Translations under genes and position numbers: made by a program
Part shown: positions 55,520 through 64,000 of the stretch, in pieces
Numbering within the stretch: position 1 is the first letter of the stretch
Layout: each line of letters starts with the position of its first letter
NCBI RefSeq assembly: GCF_000203795.2
Contig: NW_006281107.1
Location: 16,204 to 80,203 of the forward strand
Origin: Batrachochytrium dendrobatidis JAM81
Taxonomy: Eukaryota > Chytridiomycota > Chytridiomycetes > Rhizophydiales
DNA: 64,000 bases
Direction: 5' to 3'
The notes under the pieces: model-generated
What the model was told of the DNA's origin: nothing
The model's database searches: none
The model's input: the letters and a program-made list of their open reading frames with translations, nothing else

Positions 55520-58500
55520 TTATCGAGCGAGTCGATACAATAGTTGAACTTCGACTTTGCCCTGTGATGCATCGTGAAGATCAAGCGTCATGCGCTCTGT
55601 TTCTTTTCCAACGTAATATTCAAGAATATCCATCTGTACTTGAGCTTGACCCAGATATTCTAAAGTATCAAGATATAGGAATAATCAATGTAAGCAAGCA
55701 CATTTCTCTTGAACACGGAATAGAGCAATCCTTACCATCTTTGGAGTACTTGTCATAGCCGTATAGGGCAATCTTGATCACATCATCAAGACTGGTTACC
55801 GAAAATGTGAGGGATTGATTCCATCGAGGTTGAGACCATGACACCTGTTTGGATTTTGTTGCTTGATGGTGTACTTGCACAACAGCATACACATCAAGTC
55901 TACGACCTATACCAAAATATTGTCGTGTCAGTATCAACAGTTTTTGAAATACAGAATTCAAAAGACTAATCAACGTGCTCATACACACCTCCGCGATCAA
56001 CTGGACCAAGGTGTTGGGCTTGGTAAAGTTTTACCTCTAAAGTTCCAATCGTTGTCTGTGACATTATAGAAGCTTGCATTTTTTGTCCACCCGCCAATCG
56101 CTTTTGTGCAGTACGCTCAATTTTTACTGCAGCTTCAATTTGGTTTAGCCATTGTCGTTTATCTGAAACTGACATGGCACGTAGCGTAATGATATCGTTT
56201 TCCATAACAATCTGCAAACAGCACTTGTCAATCAATCCCGCATCTTTGTTGGATAGTCTGGCAGCTTCACGAGCAATCATATCCGACATCATAATTGGCT
56301 AAATAGATTTCCATGAAAAGGCATAGTATAGCATATTTAGCTGTCTGTAGACATCAGATACAATCAAATCATGTTGCAACTTAAAATTCATCACAAATAA
56401 AAAGCATACTTTTCGATAAAGACTTAATCCATATCCAGCACTAGGCTTGGAATGAACGAGCAACAGCATATCATTAAATAAGTACAACTGCAGTTTCCGT
56501 CCACTTTTGTTTTTAGCCAGTGTTCCCTCGTGCAGGAGCAGTCGTTGTCCAAGCAAACGTGTATGGGTGTTCAAGTCCAGCTTAAATCCCTACAACCATC
56601 CCAAAACAAAAGTGTGAGTCTACCATTTACAGTATTTCTTAGTTTTGGATCTACTCACATCTTCAGGGATTGATAAATCAACTGTTCGGGACAATTCGCG
56701 GATTTTGGCCAATGTATGCCTTTCTTTTGTAGCAGTATTTAGCTTTTCCAACAATTCGTCATTCATTTGAAGTGCAATCAGTGTGGGTTCATGTTCACGG
56801 TGATCAATAGGTGTGTGGTGAAGCATTTGACGAAGAAGTAGCGAGTACCGAGTTACCCTTTGCATCGGAACAAGAAGAAACGACGACAGATCGAGTTTTT
56901 TACATCTCGGATGGTGTTGCTGTTTCTAAAAATTAAAATGTATATCAAGTTTACTAAACAATCGATAAAATGACACAATAGAAACAACCCGACAATTACT
57001 AGCAGATGCATCAATAGCAAGTCAAAAGATGCCATCCACCACACTCCAGTTTCAAAAAAATCAAAAAGCACAGAGCTATAAAGCAGTGTCTTGTTTATTC
57101 TTGACAATGGATGCAGTAGTAGATGGTTTAGTTTCCATGATAAAAAAATGTGTCATGTATTGGTAGATATTTGACAGAAAATAACTAGGTATCAAAGCAT
57201 AGTTTCGACTAAACTAATTTGCTAAAATACTCGTACGGTATTATCAAACATTTGATAAAACAAGAAAACTCGAGTAAATGTTGGTATTGAAATGGATGCA
57301 TTCTGACAAAATAAAGTGTATCCACACGGAGAACTGGAAAATGACCAAACTCAGCAACAAGTCACCATCAATGGCAGAATGCCACATTCCGTAGACCGAC
57401 TAACCTTTAAAAATGAGTCAAGACTAGGGGTTTCAGATCGCATCTTTTGAAGCAACTCGGACGCATTAGACAAATTGCTGCAGTAGCCTTTGTAGCATTC
57501 AAGGTCATCCAGATATTTTAGGAAAATCTCTCCAATCGATTCGCTAGATACTCCAGATGCATATTTTTCAAAATCGGCAAGAATAAGCTCATTAACGGTC
57601 AAAATCTGGCAGATATTGGCAAACACTAGACGAGCATCAACAAACAACTCCATGGGTTTTTGAAAAAGCTAGGTAGATTCAGTCAAGTGTAAAGTATTAG
57701 CACTGCTAGACATGACAAAACACTCAACATAACATACCTCGATGATTACGTGCAAATCTTGAACGTAATTGCGCTCAGTTTGAATCATTTCACAAACAGC
57801 ATCAGCACGTTTTCCGTCCTCGCTGGAAACTCGTGCTAATTTAACAGTGTCATAATTACTACACCCGTTATCAACTGCCAAAAAATCCAACAATTCGGAT
57901 TTTTTGCCATCATCAGTTTTGTAAGCGGCATTTTGCGAATCGGACAACTCTGGCAAAGCAAACTTGGTTGTAGCGTGTCCAAAATGCCCCAAAGCATCTG
58001 AACCAGCACCATGAGTATTAGCAGAGTTGGACTGGAATTGATGGCTGCTTTGAAAAGGCATGGATTCATGAGGTCCAGTATTAGAATGAAAGGTGTGATG
58101 ATTACTGTCGTTTCCTCCAAACGAATCGTCATCGTTTTGGTCAGCGTGCAACACATTTGCAATGTTTCCATCATGAGTGTCGGAAAGTTCTTCCAAATAA
58201 TTACGAGGAACAAGACCAATATCTCCAGCAGGAGTCCTTACCCGCCACCATTCCAAGGTTTGCTTGGATGTTACATCAACAACCAACCCAGCTGTCACAG
58301 TAACATCATCGTCATGCTGGGCGTTAAAATCATATAATACACGCGCACGACTGATTCGCTGCCGAGTGTCCATCTCTGATTCGGTAATAAAATCAACAAA
58401 GTTTTTGGGCACCCATCCTGACGTTTTTGATTCTTCATGAGATGAACCATCAGTAACAACTGAACAAAATAGCCATTCTTCGGTTTCAGATTCAATGGAA

Positions 58501-61500
58501 ATGATATCTCCTGCATGAACAGTCAAGTCATCGGCTCGTGTACCAATAAAATCAAACAGTAAACGAGCTCGACGAACAGATGCATCATATGGTTGTACCT
58601 GCTCGGGTGCAATTAACTTGTCTACAGATTCAGTAAGCAGAGCTACACCCATAACATGTATGATTAAAAAACAAAAACATCTCCAAAAATACACTATACT
58701 AATAAAAACTCACTATTCGTAGATGCAAAAATATTGGGATTGCTTTGAGATTGCATCGCATGCTGAGAAAGTGCTACCATATCAGATGCCTGCTTATCAG
58801 CCATTGAACTCTTTTCAGCATTGCCTAAAACTTCCCACTCTTCCAGCGCAGTATTCTTGCTTACGTGCGTGGTGTTTATATCAAATGTCTTTTCAGTTTT
58901 AGTTGATGATGGCATGTTTAATGTGTGACTGACAGAATCAGATAAAGATGTAGCCGTGGTGGCAGTTGAAGTATTCAATATTGCTTTTTTGGTATTTTTT
59001 AGAGCATTCGGACCCATCATACCTCCAGCAAGAGCAAACAGATTTGGTCCTTTGGCTCCTACATCAGCGGGAGTCGGACGAGCTTTTTCTGTGGTAGATT
59101 CTAAACCACCCGATACTTTGGATCCAGTTTTAGACACAGGCTTGAAAATCACGGAGCCATCTGCAGCTGTTGGAGGAGGTGGTGGTGGAGGTGGAGGTGC
59201 GCTATTTCCGACAGATACAGCCGGTATACTGATTGTTTCAATAGTTTCAGGTACATCAGTTGAATTTTCAACAAAACGAGCAGATGGTAAGGACGTTGGT
59301 GATGTAGTGGTTTCAGATTGCGGTCTTAAAATGCCAGTCGATAACGGAATTGTTCCAGCACGAACATTAAAAGGTTTGGCCGATTGTTTTACGGGAGATG
59401 CACTTCTGCTAGATACTGAGCCCCAATCACTGCCACCTCCTGCTTCGTCTTCGGTGTCACTAGCAATACCCATACGACCGCGATGACTAGCAAGTGCCGA
59501 TGCTAACAACGACGTGGTATCACCTGCAGCCGGTATAGGGCTATCGATCGATGCAGAGATGCTTTTTGTAGAACCGGTGCCCACTGCCAACTGGATAGGT
59601 GCAAAGGATTGAACAGGTGGTGGAGGTGGTGGTGGTGGTATATTGGAAAATACAGTAGCCGTCGGACTCGGTTGTTGAGAAACTACAGATGTATGAGAAG
59701 TAATCGTTGCAGCCAATGGACTTTCTAAAGATGAAGCTGTAGTATCTGAAACTGGTGCCAAGATACGGGATGGACTCAATTTTGATGCTGGAGAAGGTGA
59801 CCGAGTACCGCCTATTCTGGTGGGTGAAGGTGTACGAGATGTTTTTCGTTGCGCTTCCAATGCCATAGCATCCGTTTTGCGTTGAATCTCATCTTGTTCT
59901 CGTTTGAAAATAGCCTTCATGGCAATGCTGGCACCATTTTCCTCTTTGCTACTCGCATTAGTTAAAGGCACCACAGTTGCAGGCTCTAAAACAGGCACTG
60001 ACGTTTTAGCTTCAAAATTGCCAAATGGATTTGTGCTTGAAATTCCAGTCAAAGTCATAAACGCATTTGTAGACGTGGAAATCAAAGGAACATTATGTTG
60101 CTCAGATAAAAACATGTCAAATGGATTGGTAGATGTCACCAAGGATGGAATGGTTTTTGACTCGAGTGACACTGTGGATAGAGCAACAGACTGTGCAGGT
60201 AAATCTGCTAAAGTGGTTCGTGGAACAGTTGTAGTGGATGGGCTGGATAAAACACGCCGAGATGTCGATGAAGGTGGAGGTGGAGGCCGTCTACCAGCTG
60301 GAGAGATCGCGTTAGTAGGAATGGCAGTTGGTATAATTGTAGTCGTCAAGTCTGTAGATGAAGCTTCACCCGTGGGCAATAAATTCAAAGTTGACGCAAA
60401 TGAACTTGTTGATGCATTAACACTACCATATCCTTGAGCACTACTTGAGCCTAAAGTCGACACGGGCGAGCTGACAGATGGAACTCTAGCAGTAGCGGCT
60501 GCAATCCGTGCATTTATATCAGCAGTGCGGTTAAAAGTTCGTTTTTTTGCCGCCAAAGTAGCTGCATCAGCTTGAGCAAGCACATTAGCCATACTTTCTG
60601 ATTGAGAACGAAGCGATGGAGACGCCAAGTGTGAGTTGGCAAATGTGCTTGGGTAACGAGGAGTTTCTGACTGAACAGCACCAAAGGGTTGATTTGCTTG
60701 CAAATTAGCTGAAAAAGGATGCGAACTTATAGCAGGAGTAGTAGTGTAAGCGACATCAGATGTAAATGATGAAGCGATTGGCTCGTGAGTAGATCTCAAG
60801 TGAGTGTTTGGAGTCACAATAGTATCGACGGCTCTGCCACGCAGTTTTTTCAACTTTCCGAGCATAGAAATCGCGTTGATACTCTCCAATCCAACACCTT
60901 CTTCATATTTGACACGATCTGAAACAGACGGATTCCACGAATCAGAACTAGATAAACCAGATGATGCTTTTTGAATGGTAATCGCGGATCGAATCTGGTT
61001 ACTGTAGATAGTAATGCGATTGCGAATCTCATTGAGTTCCTGTAGTCGACTGAATTTCTGTAAATCAACTGCACTTATTTCATCCACAAGACTAGATGTG
61101 GATGCAGATGGTGCAAGCGGAGTGGACGTGGGAGTACCAAGTAGTGGAGTAGACATGGAAGCACCAAGTAGTGGAGCTTTTGGAGCAACACCCAGTGCAG
61201 CCATACGAGCAGCCAAAAGAGCTGCTGCCTTGTTGGCAACATCACCACCCACATTAGTTCCAGAAGCTTGAGTGTTGGATGCCAATCTAATGTGTTTAGC
61301 CCGCAATGCGGCCGTTTTAATATCCGACACTTCCAACTGTCGCTGTTTGCACTCATCAACTAAAGCAAGTGTCGACTTTTCCAAACGCTCAAATTCAAAA
61401 ATCTCTTCAGCAGAAAGTGGTGGGCCAACACCGCTTACACCAGCATGCGGTGTTATTTTAGATTTGACTTTGGTCAACTCAACAATGTTTTCCTCGGCAA

Positions 61501-63074
61501 ATACACTTTGAGTTTCCAAGTTTTTCAGCTTAACCTCAATGTTGGTACACTCGCGCGAATCTGCTTCAATCTTACTCTTGATGGTTGCAATTTCTTTACG
61601 CTTGGCTTCAACCAAAGCAAGACTCTCCAATCGCCTGGATTCGTCTGCTTTTGAGTTATAAGAAACAGAGCTACGAGTTTGGTCCTGCATGTCCTTGTTG
61701 AAGGATCCTGATAGGGACCTGGGTAGTTTTTGAGTAAAAGACTCGGAGTTGATTCCCAACAGAGATGCAGACGGACTAATTCTCCTTGTAGATTGCATCT
61801 TGGACGCCTCTGTCTTTGCATAAGCAGAAAGTTCATTCAAATCACGAGTAGAAGGTGGTACAAGTTCTGGTGGAAGTGTCACTGGGACATCGTGGCCATT
61901 GAGTTTCTTGTAAATGATATGCATAGCAACGGCAAACTCGTCCGAGTTTAATTTACCAATTTGATGGGTATCACAAAGTGACCAAATATGAGCAAGAATG
62001 TTTTGCGAAAGTCCTGATTGCGCAAACACTTGTTTAGCGCGGTCGCCTATGTTACATAAAATAGAGATGAGCAAGTAATACACTTTATAAAGACAATTGG
62101 GTGATACGCACCATCCATATATCCAGAGTTGGTTGGATCCCATGTTTTAAAAGTGACATCATACTGTGCTTTTTCAGCAGGTGTGATAATCCACGCTCGC
62201 CGTTGTTGCTGAAACTGTTGTGGAATTTGTAACGTCTGTTTTGGACCGTGTAGCGATGCGATCGAACTAGACGAGGACATACCAGTCAATTGTGGAATCA
62301 AGGGCGAATTTATTGGCTGTGATAAAGGAGCAATGTTAGGAGAAGCACTTCCGTAGGAACCAGAAACAGACCGCGAGCCTGAAGAAACCGAGTAAGATCC
62401 AGGTCCAGGTCCAGATCCAGATCCAGGCGCAGATGTAGCAGATGCCGCCAAAACCTGTTGATGTACATCTGGAGGAAGCGATGGAGGAAGTGGAGATCCA
62501 CTCAGTGCAAGTTTAGCCAAAAACATGCCCAATGCAAACTCGGCAAATGTAAGTGTTTGCCCTCCATTTACTGTACACAGATTCCTAAATAATATAAAAA
62601 GATTAATTCCAATTGAACAGTTTGTCGTATAATTAAATTAACCATAACATACCAAATGGCTGCAAGGGTAGTAGTAGGCAGGCCAGATTGCATAAATACT
62701 TGCTGGGCGGAAATAGCTAATGGGTTGACCAAAAAATAAAACAGTTAGACAAGGTATGAACTATCAAGTAGATGTTCTGGATGAAATATCAAATGTATGA
62801 ATTTCATATCAACTAAACAAACAATCGCTTAATATAGAACCAGCATTAACTCATCCAACACATTTAATTCAATGTTTAAATCTCGATAAATCCGACTTAC
62901 AAGACATTGAAATGGATGCATTTCCTCCATTAGCAGATAGAAACAGTTGTTTGTATTGAATTAAATCCTGTGGATGAATAAACGAAAGGCCAGCGGTGCC
63001 TAAAGATAATCAATTCAGATAAAATCGTTGAGAATCATTCATAAATGTCAAGCAATACAAAGCGGTGTTGCCAT
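55520..63074 (-). CDS. Intersectin-like endocytic scaffold with RhoGEF module
   Basis: Twelve exons join in frame to 2,073 residues: 63,074-63,059, 62,999-62,901, 62,716-62,653, 62,584-62,112, 62,046-58,714, 58,642-57,738, 57,668-57,405, 56,925-56,659, 56,589-56,410, 56,298-55,989, 55,906-55,736 and 55,659-55,520. In order there are two EH domains (about 6-95 and 186-290) and a coiled coil (about 350-440). A long Ser/Thr/Pro region follows with two NPF motifs (STNPFDMF, STNPFGNF) and poly-Pro runs (about 1,024 and 1,169). Two SH3 domains (about 1,349-1,413 and 1,427-1,482) and a DH domain (about 1,610-1,800, with PMQRVTRYSLLLRQML) come next, then PH (about 1,810-1,945) and C2 (about 1,950-2,073). 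The EH domains bind NPF proteins at clathrin sites, and DH-PH activates Rho/Cdc42, coupling endocytosis to actin. Confidence 0.9.
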
Positions 63075-63368
63075 TTATCTGGCGGCCATTGCAAGCCCAA
63101 ACATGAGAAATTCAGTCTTTATTCAATTAAACCGCCAATTCTCATTCTGTAAATTATGCTGCAATTATATCTTAGAAACAGCAGTGCGATAGCCCACCTG
63201 CTGCTGCCTGGCCTGAATGCATGACTTTGTTGGTCAAAGTTTGCGAGTTGTAATTTGAACATTCCAATTCCTAGTCACGTGAACTGATAATGTTGTTTGA
63301 TCGAGTACGATCAGTTCATACACGTGGTCGCGCATTTATCCAACATTCTCGGTAAACCGCGAACTGCA
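63075..63368. promoter_or_regulatory. Short bidirectional promoter region
   Basis: The 294-bp region separates the start codons of the intersectin-like gene (minus) and the next gene (plus). Both are likely transcribed from it. No named site is recognised. Confidence 0.4.
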
Positions 63369-64000
63369 ATGGAAAGATCTGCCATCGTTGCTGCTGGAAA
63401 GAGAAAGAGAAAGACGGCAGACACCAGCAATACTCGAAAAAAACAATCATCTACTGTTCCAGAGTTTGCTTTATATCCTTTGGATTTGCCTTTGTCGCTG
63501 CTGGATGCTAAAAATGTCTTTGAAGGTATCAATCTGGCCGCTGCTTTAAATCCACTCTGTGAATGTTCTTATCAAGCGATCCGCACTACCGTATCTAAAC
63601 TGCTTGCTAGGTATATTTCTTTAAATGCAACCACTTGAATGCATCCAGTACAGTCTTGATCCGTTTTAAACTCATGATGTTCATATAATCATTGGACTGA
63701 AAAAATAGGGAAATCACACTGATAGATGTAGCAGCCGTAAAAGCCATTGCTCAGGATATGCTGGTTATAAAGTGGGTTCAAAGTTTGTATCGAAACGATG
63801 GATCTACAATTGAACTTAAAACTGCGGCTGGACTTGCTGATTCAATCCAAACTTTAGAACCAGTTTTGACAATTGCATTCTCAGATACAGCCATGTTCAA
63901 AAAATCCATGTCTAAAGGTGCATCTGCTAAAATGAATAAACTCGCTGTGGAACGTCGCAGTATGGATTTCTATACTCGATTGATGAGTTTCTGGCAAAAA
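63369..64000 (+). CDS. Unrecognised protein with nuclear-type basic N-terminus, partial
   Basis: The start is ATG 63,369 (MERSAIVAAGKRKRKTADTS). Exon 1 ends at 63,610 and exon 2 starts at 63,709 after a 98-bp GT-AG intron, remaining open to the window edge. The first 30 residues hold a likely nuclear localisation signal (GKRKRK ... TRKKQSS). The rest is soluble and mainly helical (VFEGINLAAALNPLCECSYQ; LIDVAAVKAIAQDMLVIKWV; MNKLAVERRSMDFYTRLMSF). No family is recognised. At least 178 residues are visible, and the gene continues beyond the window. Confidence 0.65.

Noticed and set aside
55390..55758. 122-codon plus-strand frame
   Set aside because: It overlaps, on the opposite strand, the last two exons of the intersectin-like gene, which encode a convincing C2 domain end.
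58956..60437. Two plus-strand frames of 176-177 codons
   Set aside because: They are antisense to the proline-rich region of the intersectin-like gene, and their Gly-rich runs are the complement of poly-proline codons.

Overview
The window looks like nuclear DNA of a chytrid fungus, most likely the genus Batrachochytrium. Three things support this: AT-rich DNA with many short GT-AG introns (about 68-96 bp), lineage-typical secreted proteins (signal peptides such as MKFSIAVLSSILAVCSVTVA and MKLVDILLVLSAAAT), and broken members of the A1 aspartyl peptidase, M36 fungalysin and Crinkler (CRN) families known to be expanded in that genus. The species cannot be decided from the sequence alone.

Left part, about 1-40,500: gene-sparse and repeat-rich. 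It opens with minisatellites and AATCCA-type low-complexity DNA, then an 11-bp-based satellite array (about 3,875-5,205) lying between two direct-repeat arms. Next comes a decayed mariner/IS630-like transposase (7,150-7,925) whose 3' part and flank recur at about 33.6 kb, 38.97-39.9 kb and 49.3-49.6 kb. Two secreted coiled-coil paralogs (9,115 and 25,855, minus strand) sit in a direct 2.2-kb segmental duplication. Two secreted repeat-rich paralogs (17,600 minus and 24,193 plus) form an inverted duplication. Between and around them are a secreted-protein pseudogene (12,230-12,801), a CRN gene with one in-frame stop (13,124-14,818), an aspartyl-peptidase pseudogene split by a solo-LTR-like insertion (20,008-22,020), a truncated M36 fungalysin relic (30,475-31,184) and two clusters of unrecognised decayed coding DNA (15.2-17.6 kb and 28.5-30.2 kb). 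Apparently intact here are a secreted protein with three 48-residue repeats (31,531-32,652) and a secreted S41-type peptidase (35,341-38,088).

Right part, about 40,500-64,000: gene-denser core DNA with three tRNA genes (Ile-AAT, Phe-GAA and an odd TAA-anticodon tRNA), a divergent pair of half-size ABCA lipid-type transporters (42,105-45,150 minus; 45,676-49,163 plus), two small secreted proteins (51,769 and 54,403), an Asa1/GNB1L-like WD40 protein (52,918-54,251), a 12-exon intersectin-like scaffold/RhoGEF (55,520-63,074) and the 5' part of an unrecognised nuclear-type protein (from 63,369) that shares a short bidirectional promoter with it.

The layout resembles a two-speed genome. Secreted proteases, repeat-rich secreted proteins and CRN effectors are duplicated and broken amid repeats, and then the sequence switches within a few kb to conserved housekeeping and endocytosis genes. 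The most novel items are the fungal intersectin-long-like architecture, the 11-bp higher-order satellite, the two unidentified decayed elements and the TAA tRNA lacking a long variable arm. All joins and counts were made by eye.
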